Assembly (NCBI RefSeq): GCF_045679555.1
Contig: NC_092122.1
Span: 7,194,694 to 7,258,693 of the forward strand
Length of the DNA: 64,000 bases
Source: Salvelinus alpinus
Taxonomy: Eukaryota > Chordata > Actinopteri > Salmoniformes > Salmonidae
Direction: 5' to 3'
The position numbers and the translations under genes are program-made. A model generated the notes under the pieces. That model saw only the letters and a list, made by a program, of their open reading frames with translations, made no database searches and was not told the DNA's origin. Of this stretch, positions 23,284 to 35,878 are shown one piece after another (position 1 is the first letter of the stretch; each line of letters opens with the position of its first letter).

Positions 23284-25290
23284 TCTACAGACATTGATTT
23301 GTTTCACAGAGGGATTTGTATCATCTTAACAATCTTCTCACAAACATTTTTCAATCCCTTTCCCCATGTCCTTAAATGAACCTCCTTGGCTAAAGGTCTT
23401 TGCCATGTCAGAATGCTGGCTATGGCAGCTGAGTGCCAGCCTCAAAGATGCCCACAAAGATGGCTGGCGCCGTATGGAAGAACTGCCATGGAACTGCCAT
23501 TTGGACAATCACTATCCCTTATCCCTAGCCTGCCAAGAATAACCCACAGATAGACATCACGACAAGGTAAAAGACAGACGACACGGTACCTGGTCATCCC
23601 TTCACATCAGGTCTTAACCACAGCTCCTTGATCTGACGACACTCTGGATCCAACGAAGACACCTTGGCTTTTGGAGAAATGGCTTTCGCACCTCATCGGA
23701 CCAGACTAAGAAGGTACTGTAAAAACAACCTCCTGGTATCCTATACAGAGGAGACTAGACCCATTTCCTACACAGACCAACCGGAGAGAGGAGAAAGCTG
23801 GGCAGAGCTGTGTATAAGGATGCACCCACCACTGCCTGTTTGTCTATCGAGAATAACTTGTTATGGTCTGCACCAGCCAAGTTGGTCTTGGAGCAAGAGA
23901 GGATGAGACACCTGGGTGTGAGGTTGTGGAGCGTGTACTGTTTTAACCTCTGTAATGTCGCAAACAGTCTGGGACCGGGGGCAGGAGCTTGGCCGGAGTA
24001 AACACGGATCGTTAAGAGGATCGACTGGGGCAGCATATGGGACTAGGGCTAGGTTAGGCTGGGGTATGGGGGTACGGCAGGGGATGGGGATTGTGATCGA
24101 TAAGGCGATTGGTAAGGGGATCTTGAAGGGGATGAGCTGGGGCTGCATATGGGGTTGGGACTGAGCTTGGGACTGGACAGAGCATCACACACAGCTTATG
24201 CTTAGTATTTATAGCAGTATTTCCGAATGCCTTACTCATTCTGATTTGATTGCCTTTACACTGCACTGAAACAAAGCCGCCGTAAAATAGAGGTGTCACA
24301 TGTCACAGTCAACCGCACATATGTTCCAGGAAATGAAACCTGAGCTGGTTATCGAAGCAGTGTAGCAGTGTAGGACTCTAAATCACTGAGACTTCCTGAA
24401 CCTGACAGTCTGAGGAAGAGCTTATAACTTTCTATTGTCTGGTTCAGAGCACATTGTTTTGGTCGTCTCCGGTACGCAGCTCGATGGGAACACTGGTTAT
24501 CTGTGCAGCGCTCCGCTCTGGCCAGACTAGTTGTCTATGCAGACCATCTCACACCTCAGTGACAGGAGAGAGGACTATTACGTAATTGATCCTACACTGA
24601 ATGTTGCTTAGAGACTCACTAGGAGAAACACTGCTGTAGTCAGGGGTGTCAAACGTGTTTGTGGAACAGACATGTTTTTCCTCCTAGGCCTCCAACGCGA
24701 CAATGCGATTCAGACACTGATGAATACATACTTATTTCAGGCATGGAAAGGGCAAGCTGGGAAAGGGTGGGAGGTATTGCAAGGTCTCTCTGCAGCTTAC
24801 AGTACATATTGTGAGGTCAAATATAAGGCAGACATACAGGCTGGAGAGTTCACATAGAGCTGAGAAACCATAATAAACCATAAATCATTAGACTAAATGG
24901 CCAGGGCTTGAATGCAGAGTCTTGAATGTAGTACAAGTATTGAATTTAGTTAGTACAATATGAAATGATAGTAAAACAACAACATACTCGTTTTGAAATG
25001 AAGAAGGGCTGTACTTTATCGTGAGAGGCTAAATTCCTTTGAATCTATTGAGGACATAGCACTGGCAGCACACCTCAGGTTCTCTCTTTTCAACCAATGA
25101 ACTCTGTGACATATGACCTCTGACCTGGTAATACTGGCTTAATATAGGATTACAGTCATGGGGCTGGGGAGTGGTCGGCGGTGACGGTGATGGGGGAGGA
25201 CACGTGCCAGGGCCACAGCACAGGGTGCTGATGGGGGATGGGAGGTGGACGTGGGGAGGTCAGAAATACAATTACGTTGTATGATGTTAA
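23284..25290. other. Intergenic, no gene recognised
   Basis: It contains a G-rich patch (24000-24170) with GGGGAT and GGGGCTG repeats. Short open frames on both strands have no recognisable domains. Non-coding first exon(s) of the hyaluronidase gene may lie here but cannot be placed. Confidence 0.4.
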
Positions 25291-25291
25291 A

Positions 25292-25491
25292 GAGCACATG
25301 TCGAACTCATTCCACGGAGGGCCAAGTGTCTGCGGGTTTTCGCTCCTCCCTTGTACTTGATTGATGAATTAAGGTCAGTAATTAGTAAAGAACTCCCCTC
25401 GCCTGGTTGTCTTGGTCTTAATTGACAGGAAAAATCTAAAACCCACAGACACTAGGCCCTACATGGAAGGAGTTTGACACCCCTGTTACAG
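25292..25491. mobile_element. MITE-like element
   Basis: The left end GTCGAACTCATTCCACGGAG and the right end GGAAGGAGTTTGACACCCCTG are imperfect inverted repeats around about 170 bp of non-coding sequence. This matches a very common teleost small DNA element whose end reads CAGGGGTGTCAAACTC. A further copy of that end motif lies at 24641-24658. A hAT-type origin is likely but unproven. Confidence 0.6.
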
Positions 25492-25899
25492 AGGGTTAAT
25501 GGATTATTTCACATATAGTACATTGTTGACATTGTCTTTTGAGAAGACAAAGTCAGATGTACTTTCCAGTACATTTTCAAATCCAACCACAAGATGGTGC
25601 TCCTAATATGACATATGAATGGGGTTGTAGAGGCTAAATTGTCCAATATAATTGTCCCAATACAATTTCCATCCTAATCCTTCCGCCATAACGGAGAGAG
25701 GTGAAATGTTAGTCTTGATGCAAACGAATCCAACATCCAGAGTTTGATTCAAGTCGAAATATAAGAATCCATGTATTTGTCGTTCTTCTTGTTTCAAAAA
25801 TGTTACAAAAAATCCAACAAAACTAATTTGTTAAACTCAAACCAAAGAAACACACAACATGCATGGTTTGGTATGGTCAAAAGAGTGTGTACTGCCATT

Positions 25900-26050
25900 C
25901 CAGTCACTCCGAAGACGTGGATGTCGATTAAGGCAGCCCTCTGCACCTCTCTGATTCAGAGGGGTTAGATTAAATGTGGAAGACACATTTCAGTTGAATG
26001 CATTCAGTTGTACAACTGACTGGGTATCCCCCTTTCCTTTCCCTTTCCCA
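25900..26050 (-). repeat. Salmonid interspersed repeat, copy 1
   Basis: It carries AAGGCAGCCCTCTGCACCTC, GAATGCATTCAGTTGTACAAC and GGGTATCCCCCTTTCCTTTC. The same order appears in reverse complement at 32650-32810. No coding content. Confidence 0.7.
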
Positions 26051-26763
26051 ATAGGCCTTGGAGCCTGTAGACATTTTAACTGTGTTCCCTTCAGTAGAGG
26101 GGGATACACACACTTCAAGATTAGTGGCAATCACACATAAAAATATACAATATAAGCCAGGGATGAGCAACTGGCAGCTCGCCCCTTTTGTAGGCACGCA
26201 GATAAATTATCCAAAACATCCTAGGAACTCAGTCGGTGTTGAGAGTTAGAATAGTAGAATACACAAGGTGCAATGTTGAAATGTGGTTGTGCATCAGCAG
26301 TTCTTCTCTTGTTATATCAGTCACTGGGAGTCACTCAATTAGTCCATCCCCATTGATTTTGTTAGTCACTCTCACTCAGATATCATATTAAAAACTGCAA
26401 CCATTTCTCTCCACCCAATGGCAAAATGTATAGAATTGCAGGAAATGAGTTGTACAATTGTAAAATGGGGGGTGCAACAAAATGTAACTTAGGGCCCACA
26501 AAAGGCTAGTGCTGGCTCTGAACCGTGAGCCACTGCAACCCCTCAGGATGAATTCATGTTTGTTGTGGCCCCCACCCCCATCAGAGTTGCCCAAGCTCTG
26601 ACAAAGATGGAACACTTTTCTTATTTTTTTCTTTCCAGTGCAATGACATTTTCACAGGTTCCTCATTCAGCCTTTTCCTGTAGATGTCCCTTTCATACCT
26701 TTTAGTGTTACTTTTTTTGCACTTTTTACCCCTTTTTCGTGATATACAGTTGGTAGTTACAGT

Positions 26764-27137
26764 CTTGTCCCATCGCTGCAACTCCCGTATGGACCCGGGA
26801 GAGGCGAAGGTCGAGAGCCATGCGTCCTCCGAAACACTGCTTCTTGACACGCTACTTGCTTAACCCGGAAGCCAGCCGCACCAAGGTGACAGAGGAAACA
26901 CCTTACAACTGGCGACCCTGTCAGCATGCATGCGCCCGGCCCGCCACAGGAGTCACTAGAGCGCGATGGGACAAGGACATCCCAGCCGGCCTGCCAAACC
27001 CTCCCCTAACCCAAACAAAGCTGGACCAATTGTGCATCGCCTCATGGGTCTTCCGGTTGTGGCCAGCTGCAACACAGCCCGGGATCGAACCCGGATCTGT
27101 AGTGACACCTCAAGCACTGCTGCGCCTCTCGGGAGGC
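26764..27137 (-). mobile_element. tRNA-derived SINE-like repeat
   Basis: Read on the - strand, it starts CCTCCCGAGAGGCGCAGCAG and has a B-box-like CCGGGTTCGATCCCGGGCTG. It continues through CAATTGTGC / CATCGCGC blocks to CTCCCGGGTCCATACGGGAG. About 370 bp, a typical salmonid composite SINE. On the + strand it happens to be open for 109 residues; that is not a gene. Confidence 0.7.
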
Positions 27138-28014
27138 CTTTTAGTATGACTTTGTGCAGTTGAATGAGTGAATGAGTGGAGAAGGGGGAAAAAAGGGCTA
27201 TATTGTATGATCTTTATTTCTGCCTAGTGTATACTGCCCTCTTGTGGTACTGTTATATTTCATCTCTCCATCTCTCTCTGATCTCTATATCTCTCCCTCT
27301 GTCTCTCTCTGATCTCTCTATCTCTCCCTCTATCTCCCTCTGATCTCTGTCTTCTCCCTGTCTCATACGAACTCTAATTTTCTTCATTCATTAAGTTACA
27401 TAATCAATTATTTCTGTTCTGTGGGGATTTGAGGAATTGACCTGGTTGCTGCATTACTCCCCCTCACTTCCCATCGCTCTGTGTGAGTAGAGCACTGGTA
27501 TGGCAAGGGGATTGTGTGTTTCAAGTTTCAAGTTTTTTTAGTAGTCATGTATATGGGATGCGCATGGTATACACCGTCCAGCGAAATGCTTACTTGCGGG
27601 TTCCTTCTCGACAATGCTACAACAATAACAAATAATAAAAGCAAGGAATACGAACAAAGTCAATGGCAGTAGAATAGAATAAACATTTGATCATAAGTGT
27701 AATACAGGAAGGCACAATCTATAGTCCAATATGTACATGTGTTTTGGGGACGGGGACATTGGGGAGAAAGTGTTTAAATTGTGCAGTATTTAGCAATAAT
27801 AATAAAAGAGTCTGGTAGCAGCAGTTGTGATGTGTGTGTAGCATGAATGTATGTGTTTGTGTGTGTGTTAGGGTTGAGTAGTGAGAACCGGGTTACAGAG
27901 ATTTCCCACTCCCTTTTCCCAGGACATTTCTCCCACGCTGCAGACAGCTGTATAGGTCCCCTAATACAGGAGTATTAAAGGCCTAGTGCACTACTTTTAT
28001 TAATATAGATTAAC

Positions 28015-28323
28015 AGGTGCAGCAGCTAACAGGTGCTCAGCATATGTGGGAACTCCTTCAAGACTGTTGGAAAAGCATTCCTCATGAAGCTGGTTGAGAG
28101 AATGCCAAGAGTGTGCAAAGCTGTCATCAAGGCAAAGGGTGGCTACTTTGAAGAATATAAAATATATTTTGATTTGTTTACACCTTTTTGGTTACTACAT
28201 GATTCCATATGTGTTATTTCATAGTTGTGAGGTCTTCGCTATTATTATACAATGTAGAAAATAGTAAAACTAAAGAAAAACCCTTGAATGAGTAGGAGTG
28301 TCCAAACATTTGACTGGTACTGT
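28015..28323 (+). mobile_element. 3' fragment of a Tc1-like element
   Basis: It carries the end of a transposase frame (KAKGGYFEEYK at about 28127-28160, where an F is expected before EE) and the typical 3' end CATTTGACTGGTACTGTA. The 5' two thirds are missing. Confidence 0.75.
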
Positions 28324-28489
28324 ATAAGTCACCCTACTAATTATACAATTATTAATTCGGCCCTACTAAAATTACATTCATAGCCTATAATTGTAACTTT
28401 GTAGGCAGCATGTCCTGCACCAGCAACGCAAGTTCTCTCCCAGCTTCATGGTTTGAAAGAAGTACGTAATTCCAATACATATAATACAG

Positions 28490-28847
28490 TGTCACGCCAC
28501 AAGGGTGGTTTGTTTAGTTTTGGTATTGTCTAGGGTTTTTGTTTACCTATGGGGATTTTGTATGGTCTAGGGGTATGTAGGTTTATGGTGGCCTGAGTTG
28601 GTTCCCAATCAGAGACAGCTGTTTCTCGTTGTCTCTGATTGGGGAGCCTATTTAGGTCGCCATTTTCCATGTTGGTTTGGTGAGTAGTTGTTTTCTGTTG
28701 TAGCATCTTACAGGACTGTTTCGATTTTCGTTTATTCACTTTGTTATTTTGTATTTCGTGTTCAGTTTTTTCAATAAAGCATGAACACTTACCACGCTGC
28801 GTTTTGGTCCGATCCTTCCTGTTCATCAGACGAAGAAGATTGTGACA
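28490..28847 (+). mobile_element. Solo LTR with 5-bp target duplication
   Basis: 358 bp from TGTCACGCC to ATTGTGACA, flanked by the direct repeat TACAG at 28485-28489 and 28848-28852. It contains an inverted repeat (AATCAGAGACAGCTG ... TCTCTGATTGGGG) and an AATAAA near 28769. Short inverted ends TGTCAC/GTGACA and a 5-bp duplication are what an LTR retrotransposon leaves after recombination between its LTRs. Confidence 0.85.
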
Positions 28848-30863
28848 TACAGTATAATATAATACAGTAGAGTAATACAGTCCACAAAATTAGCCTATTG
28901 GAGCTTGTTTAGTTTCTTTACCCAAGAGAGCATAGCTGCATCTATGGGCTTTTATGTCTTTCTGTCATGCATTATGTGAGGTAGCGTATAGCCTACTGTG
29001 TATCATAGGCTGTTTATTGGATAATGGCACTATCATTTGGGCTTTTTTGGGCTTGGGATCATAAAATGTCTTTTAAAGTAGGGCTAATAAAATATCTTTA
29101 ATGTATGGCACGTCAGGCTCAGTTAGCATCAGGCTTGAATCTTCATGCTGGTCAAAGCTCTAATCAAATATTTATATGCTTTAGAATGACACTTTTGATT
29201 TTGGCGGGAAATACTGGGTTACCTGGGAGAAAAGTGATCTATTCTCGGGATGGAACATTTATAAAATACCGGGAAAATATTCAACCCTAGTGTGCGTGTG
29301 TATGGGTGAGTGTATATCTGTGTGGGTGTGTGCGTGAGTGAGTGCATGTGTGCTAAGGTGCAGTTGGTCAGTCCAGTTTGAGTGTTCAGCAGTCTGATGG
29401 CCTGTAGACAGAAACTATCTCTGAGCCTTTTGGTATCAGACCTGATGATCCGTTGCCGTCTGCCCGACAGTAAGGGAGTGAACTGCTCGTGGCCGGGGTG
29501 TGTGGTGTCCTTGATGATGCTACGGGCCTTCCTCAGGCACCATTTGAGTAGATGTCCTGGAGGGTTGGGAGCACGGTCCCAGTAATGTACTGGGCTGTCT
29601 TCATCATCTGCTGGAGGGTCTTGCAGTCCTGGACGGAGCAATTCCCGTATCAGGTCATGATGCATCCGGTCAGGACGCTCTCGATGTTAAGAAGTATTTG
29701 GAGAGCAACCCAGTCGGCATGCCGAATTTCTTCAGCCGCCTTAGGAAGTAGAGACGCTGTTACTCCCTCTAGACAAGAGTGGTGGTGTTGTTGGTCCATG
29801 TCAAGTCCTCGGTGACGCAGAGGAACTTAAAACTTCGGACTCTATCTTTTGCAGTCCTGTTGATGTGGATCGGAGCATGTTCCTTTGGTTTGCTGACGTT
29901 GAGAGAGAGGTTGTCTCGGGGTCTCTGAGGTACCGGAACGCATGAGAAGAAAAGTGACAAACACAACGTAGGAGCGCAGCAGACAGAGTAAAAAAGCCAA
30001 GTAGCCTACTATCTATGGTGGTGAAATGGGCAGCGCTCTCCAAGGTGCTGATTCATTCAATTGATTTTAGACGTCACTGCGGAGCATGTACTATGAACAC
30101 ATGCTCGAGTATAGCTGTGGGGCTTACACAAGTCTGAATCTCTTACAGCCTCTTTTGAATCTCCTACACGGTTATCAAAATGTCACGCCAGAGTAAGCGT
30201 ACACAAAACACAGCCCTTATTTTAAGTGTTTCTAAAATCTCATATGTTGTTGCCGACCACAGGCCTGTAGTCTGCCTGTCAGGAAGTCCAGGATCCAGTT
30301 GCAGAGGGTTGTGTCCAGACCCAGGGTTCTGAGCTTGGAGGGCTGAATGCTGAATGCTGAATTGTAGTCAATGAACAGCATTCTCACATGGGTGTTCATC
30401 TTGTCCAAATGTGTAAGGGTCGTGTAAATAGCGATGGAAATGGCATCTTCCATGGATCTGTTGGAGCGGTAAGCAAATTGGAGTGGGTCCAGTGTGCCTG
30501 GCATGCTGGCCTTGGTGTGGCCCATGACCAGCCTCTCGAAGCACTTCCTGATTACCGGGGTGAGTGCCATGGAGCGATAGTCATTTGGGCATGTCACCTT
30601 GTTTTTCTTGGGCACTGGGACAATGTGTGTGTGTGTGTGCGTGTGTGCTTGATCACTGAGGCCAGGGTTTGCATTGTAGCTGGGTCTGTGGTGGCTCCAT
30701 CTCTTACAGCGTTCACTCTTGGGGCTGTTTTCTTTCTGTGGGAGATTGCTGTAACTCTTCTTGGTGCGTTGAGATTTTACAGAACACTCTCTGAGGAGGA
30801 CAAGTGGACGGATTGATGAGCTGCCCCTGAGCTACAAAGATGAAGAGTCAAGTATCCTGAATA

Positions 30864-30926
30864 GGCATGGAGTTTCAGGCATGGAGTTTCAGGCATGGAG
30901 TTTCAGGCATGGAGTTTCAGGCATGG
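30864..30926 (+). repeat. 14-bp tandem repeat with inverted neighbour
   Basis: Four to five copies of AGGCATGGAGTTTC, followed at 30932 by CTCCATGCCTGAAGTTTG, which is partly its reverse complement; the locus can fold into a short hairpin. Confidence 0.9.
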
Positions 30927-32649
30927 ATGGGGCTCCATGCCTGAAGTTTGAAAATTCACATGACTCTGTTACTGGCACAGCCTGGTCAGTGCAGTCATTA
31001 TACATTTCACAAGATGCCTCAACTCAAGTTGATTGGGAGTGAACCTTGGAAGACCTTTTGTCCGTCTGACTTCCCATTTCTTCAAATCATATTATGTAAT
31101 CTAATCCTAGAGGTTAGAGTTTCCAGAGCACTGAAAACATTCTCAGTGTTGTGTGTGTGCAGTTCAGTAGCCTGGTCCCATCTGTATGCCCTGCTTTAGC
31201 CAACTATTCTGACAACAATGGCATGCATGACACCAACGGTCAGAGGAGCTGGTTAAAACACATACAGATCTGGGATCAGTTTAATGGGCCACAGCCCTGA
31301 CTCATCAGTCATCATCAGACAGAGCATACTGTAGTTGATCAGCTAACCTGACCTAGGTCTACCCCCAAACAGTCTGTATGTCAACTCTCTCTCATTTGGT
31401 GACATGCTCTTAAGATCCTCGTGATTCGTACCAAAGAATGGTGAGAATATACGTACAGACCAGATCATTTTAAACATTTGAACAATTCTATGAATTCTAT
31501 GAATTCATGGTTAAGAATGTGTATTTGCATACATACTGTATACGTGTGTGTCTCCAAATCATAAAACCATAAAACACCCAATGATCTTGAAAAATCACAA
31601 AAGACGGTGTACGAATGTTGACAGCCAAGTTGCCTTATTACACACATCCCTGTCCTTAATTCGATCCAGCTGTAATTTTTGACTGCAGGGCACTCCTTTG
31701 TGCTCAGCTCAGTCCCAACCACAGGGAAACACACAGGCCGACCTCAGAACACTGAGGGATGTGAAACGGTGTAACTCTACTCAGAAAACCAAGGTTACAT
31801 CAGTAACGCTCCGTTCTCTGGCTTGGTTTGTGTTTCGTTGGCTTTACCACTACTGCCCTTTATAGACAATACAACCGAGCTGTCATTGTACTTAAGTGAG
31901 CAGTTAGCCTCGTCCTCTTCATCATGATCATTACTGTCATCATCATCATCATCGTTATCATCATCGTGATTTCCTTTACACTCTAAAAGAGCATTGTGTA
32001 CTATATTCATCTCCTTGACAACATCCATTCTCTCTGTCGGCATGTTTACTGATAAAGACTTTCATTCTCTGTGTTTTGACAGGCCTCCTGTGCTGGCATG
32101 CCGTGGGCCTCTCTCCCTCTTTCTCTGTTTCACTGACCCATATTGAGACCTCTGTTCTCAGTGAGGAGGGTCCTTCTCTGCCTGCCTGTCTGGTTCCACA
32201 GATTCTTTCAGTCTGCTCCATTGAGCCACTCAGAAAAACCAGCCTATGTATCATTTTACGCCAACTAACCATTTCTGATGGGAGTGGCCAGAGTCCACTG
32301 TCATGATGTAGACCCAGAAAAACAATAAAGGCATATTGTCCTGATGCTCTCATCGGGAGTGCGTGCGCGTGTGCGTGCGTGCGTGTGCGCATGTGTGTAT
32401 GAATCACTCTGTTAGAGGCTGGGAGCCGAGGCTCTGCATCTCTACCCCCTCGGGCTCCATGATAAAATATGCAGCAAGAAACGTGTATGCTGCACTCGTA
32501 GGCCTTCATTGTTTAAGCAAAATGCAACTGTGAAAACTGGAAAAAATATTTAGGTGTGTGCTGGGTACTGTACTGTCTGAGTTGAAACAATTGCTGACAC
32601 AACTGGTTAATGTGTGATTTATTCCAGCCCTGCCACGTGCACACTATTG
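30927..32649. other. Intergenic, no gene recognised
   Basis: A short ATC trinucleotide run at 31938-31970 gives an acidic Asp-rich 82-residue frame on the - strand (31795-32043), which I do not accept as a gene. A GCGTGTGC-rich patch lies at 32358-32398. Confidence 0.45.
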
Positions 32650-32810
32650 CCCACAAGGGAAAGGAAAGGGGGATACCTAGTCAGTTGCACAACTGAATGC
32701 ATTCAACCGAAATGTATGTTCCACATACATTTGTTCCACCCCTCTGTTCCACCCCTCTGAATCAAAGAGGTGCTGGGGGGCTGCCTTAATTGACGTACTT
32801 CATCGGCACC
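32650..32810 (+). repeat. Salmonid interspersed repeat, copy 2
   Basis: Inverted relative to the copy at 25900-26050. It starts AAGGGAAAGGAAAGGGGGAT and ends near GGGCTGCCTTAATTGACG. CCCCTCTGTTCCACCCCTCTG is a local duplication. From 32811 to 33397 nothing was recognised. Confidence 0.7.
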
Positions 32811-34466
32811 CGGAGAGCAGTTGTTGTTGGGGAGCAGAGCATCAGATTTTTCCATCTTTATTTGTATTTTCTATTATGTTCCTAGGATTTTATTGCAATA
32901 AAATAACAAGGCCTAAACGGCAAATAATAGGAATAATAAATAATTATGTATTTAATTGGAATGAATTATCCATGTAATAATCAGCTACTAATACATGTTA
33001 TCTAATTCTGTCCTCCTGCCCATATTATATGGCCTATTAGTGGGGGAACGACTGTCCCCGTTCATTGAAGCCACAGAAGTTCAAGGCAGACCGAGCTACT
33101 GCAGGCATAGTTTGCAGTAAACAGGATCCCCCATTATAGTGGATAGAACATTTCTATCTTGTTGGTTAATCTTCCAGTAAGTAAAAAAAGGATTTTGAAG
33201 ACAAACATGTTACCAATAATTGCTTCTAATACACCAGATGTACGTCCTTGAACTGATTTTAAAAAATCGCACACAGAAGAAGTTATAAGGATCAACTTAA
33301 ACAGGAAGCACCCGTGGTAGGGACTATTCAATGTTGGTCTGACCAATCGAAATCTATGCTTTAAGATTATTTTGATCACGCGGACTGAAAAATATTCTGG
33401 GTCGCCTCTGAGAATAGTATCGACGTATACCCTGACTCGGTGACTGGGTACATCAGGAAGTGCATAGAAGATGTTGTGACGATTAGAATTGATCTAAACC
33501 AAAACCGTGGACAAATAGCAGCATTTGTGTAAAACTGAAAGTGTGAACTGGGAAGGTGACTGGGTACATGGACATGTACAAACAGACCAGCTATGACCTC
33601 TGTAAGGTAATCAAAGAGGCAAAACGACAGTACAGGGACAAAGTGAAGTCGCAATTCAATCGCTCAGACATAAAGTGAAGCCAGCCACGTAGCGGACTCC
33701 AATTCCTCGCTCCCGGATAAGCTAAACACCTTCTTCACCTGCTTCGAGGAAAACAACATCGAGCCACCAACGCGGGCCCCTTCCTCTCACGAGGACAGTG
33801 TGCTCTCGTTCTCCGTGTCTGACTTGAGTAAGTCATTTAAGCGTGTTAACCATTACAAGGCTGCCGGCCCAGACGGCATCCCAAGCCACGTCTTCAGAGC
33901 ATGTGCAAACCAGCTGGCTGGAGTGTTTACGGAAATATTCAATCTGTCAGTCTGTCTCCCAGTCTGTTGCCCCACTTGCTTCAAGATGTCCACAATTTCT
34001 CCAGTACCCAAGAAAGCGAAGGTAACTGAACTAAATTGCCCCATAGCCCTCACTTCTGTCATCATGAAGTGCTTTGAGAGGCTAGTTAAAGATCATGTCA
34101 CCTTACCCGACAACCTAGACCCACTACAATTCGCATACCGCCCCAACAGATCCACGGATAACGCAATCGCCAATGTACTGCACACTGCCCTATCCCACCT
34201 GGACAAGAGTAATACCTATGTAATAATGCTGTTCATCGACTACAGCTCAGCCTTCAACACCATAGTGCCCTCTGAGCTCTTCACTAAGCTCAGGGCCCTG
34301 GGTCTGAACCCCTCCCTGTGCAACTTGGTCCTGGACTTCCTGACAGGCAGCCCCCTAAAGGAGCTGATCATGGCCACGCATCTCTCCAACTCAATCAACA
34401 AGTTTGCTGACGACACAACAGCGGCAGGCCTGATTACCAACAATAACGAAACTGCCTACAGGGAGG

Positions 34467-34641
34467 ATTCAGCAGCGAGACGCCTCAATCCATATTGATA
34501 GGGCCGCAGTGGAGAGGGTCAAAATATTCAAGTTCCTCGGTGTGCACGTCACTGATGACCTGAAATGGGGGCACACTGCCTGCCCTCTACAGCACCTGGT
34601 GTCACATGAAGGCTACGAATATAACCTCAACAACCCGAGCC
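34467..34641 (+). repeat. Direct repeat, copy A (about 175 bp)
   Basis: From CAGCAGCGAGACGCCTCAAT to AACAACCCGAGCCACG. It appears identical to 34871-35045 by eye. Confidence 0.9.
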
Positions 34642-34644
34642 ACG

Positions 34645-34800
34645 TAATGTAACAGTATAACTTTAAACCGTCCCCTCGCCCCGACACGGGCGCGAACCAG
34701 GGACCCTCTGCACACATCAACAACGGTCGCCCACGAAGCATCGTTACCCATCGCTCCACAAAGGTCACGGCTCTCACAAAGGATGTGAGAGCTCTGACGT
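34645..34800 (-). mobile_element. tRNA-like SINE fragment between direct repeats
   Basis: On the - strand: TGGAGCGATGGGTAACGATG (A-box-like), then GGTCCCTGGTTCGCGCCCGT (B-box). It is related to the two units at 38554-39072 and begins with TGTAACAGT at its other end. Confidence 0.7.
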
Positions 34801-34870
34801 ATGGTGCCAAGAAATTAACATCTCCTTCAACGTCAACAAGACAAAGGAGCTGATCGTGGACCATAGGAGA

Positions 34871-35045
34871 CAGCAGCGAGACGCCTCAATCCATATTGAT
34901 AGGGCCGCAGTGGAGAGGGTCAAAATATTCAAGTTCCTCGGTGTGCACGTCACTGATGACCTGAAATGGGGGCACACTGCCTGCCCTCTACAGCACCTGG
35001 TGTCACATGAAGGCTACGAATATAACCTCAACAACCCGAGCCACG
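34871..35045 (+). repeat. Direct repeat, copy B (about 175 bp)
   Basis: Second copy of the LINE segment at 34467-34641. Here it is preceded by the expected LINE sequence (AAGGAGCTGATCGTGGACCA), so this is the copy in original context. From 35046 to 35878 nothing was recognised. Confidence 0.9.
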
Positions 35046-35878
35046 GCATGTTTATCCCGCTACCATCTATGTAGAACAGAGGATTCAAGCTCACTCAGGA
35101 TATGCATATTTTTCATAGCATTTGAAAGGAAACACTTTGAAGTTTGTGGAAATGTGAAATTAATGTAGGAGAACATAACACATTAGTTCTGGTAAAAGAT
35201 AATGCAAAGAAAAAAACATGTGTTTTTTTTGTACCATCATCTTTGAATTGCAAGAGAAAGACCATAATGTATTATTCCAGCCCAGGCGCAATTTAGATTT
35301 TGGCCACGAGATGCCAGCAGTGTATGTGAAAAGTTATAGACTGATCCAATGAACCATTGCATTTCTGTTAAAAAAATTGTATCAAAACTGTCCAAATGTG
35401 CCTAATTTGTTTATTAATACACTTTCAAGTTCATAACTGTGCACTAACCTCAAACAATAGCATGGTATTCTTTCACTGTAATAGCTACTGTAAATTGGAC
35501 AGTGCAGTTAGATTAACAATAATTTAAGCTTTCTGCCAATATCAGAAATGTCTATGTCCTGGGAAATGTTCTTGTTACTTACAACCTCATGCTAATCACA
35601 TTAGCCTACGTTAGCTCAACCGTCCCATGTAATACTTACTAAATCTATAGTAAGGGCCAATTAAAGTAACAGGGTTGACGATTTAATCATAAAAACAGCC
35701 ATAAATCCCCTTGTGACAGAAAATGGCCAAAAAGAGTAGAACCAGCTATTTTTTACACTGTGGTTTGACTATTAGATGTTCAGTGTTTCTTTAAGTTCAG
35801 GTAACAGGGTTGACCTTAAAATTAGGGAAAGACGTAAATTAATAACTAATCACATTAAATAAATAATCAACCGTCCAC

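Larger units (their letters stand above)
27869..29289. mobile_element. DNA element with TAGGGTTGA ends inserted in the LINE
   Basis: The left end TAGGGTTGAG and right end ATTCAACCCTA are inverted, and the LINE's GTGTGTG-rich 3' part continues on both sides. No transposase is seen inside. The interior contains a Tc1 3' end and a solo LTR, so at least three layers of insertion are present. Confidence 0.6.
27520..30625 (-). mobile_element. L2/CR1-like LINE, interrupted and decayed
   Basis: On the - strand: a reverse-transcriptase piece (30232-30615) with [18 protein letters not shown] and [10 protein letters not shown], then a C-terminal piece (29219-29665) with RQRIIRSDTKRLRDSF and AIRLLNTQTGLTN. 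A 3' region follows at 27520-27868 ending near CATGCGCATCCCATATACAT. Frameshifts occur, about 300 bp of unrelated sequence sits near 29930-30230, and a 1.4-kb insertion sits at 27869-29289. The first catalytic Asp motif is altered and the second (F-x-D-D) is missing. Inactive. Confidence 0.8.
33398..35045 (+). mobile_element. L2/CR1-like LINE fragment with reverse transcriptase
   Basis: The main open piece (33800-34498, 232 residues) contains [60 protein letters not shown] (first catalytic Asp) and NKFADDTTAAG (the F-x-D-D active-site motif), in the usual order. Between FLTGSP and the FADD block about 60-70 residues are deleted, so the enzyme is dead. Upstream (33398-33680) are frameshifted remnants of the linker before the RT. 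The same family as the copy at 27520-30625, in opposite orientation. Confidence 0.85.

Noticed and set aside
26820-27149. 109-residue + strand frame
   Set aside because: Lies entirely in a tRNA-derived SINE read in the wrong direction.
31795-32043. 82-residue acidic frame with a poly-Asp run on the - strand
   Set aside because: The Asp run comes from an ATC microsatellite; no splice sites or homologous domain recognised.
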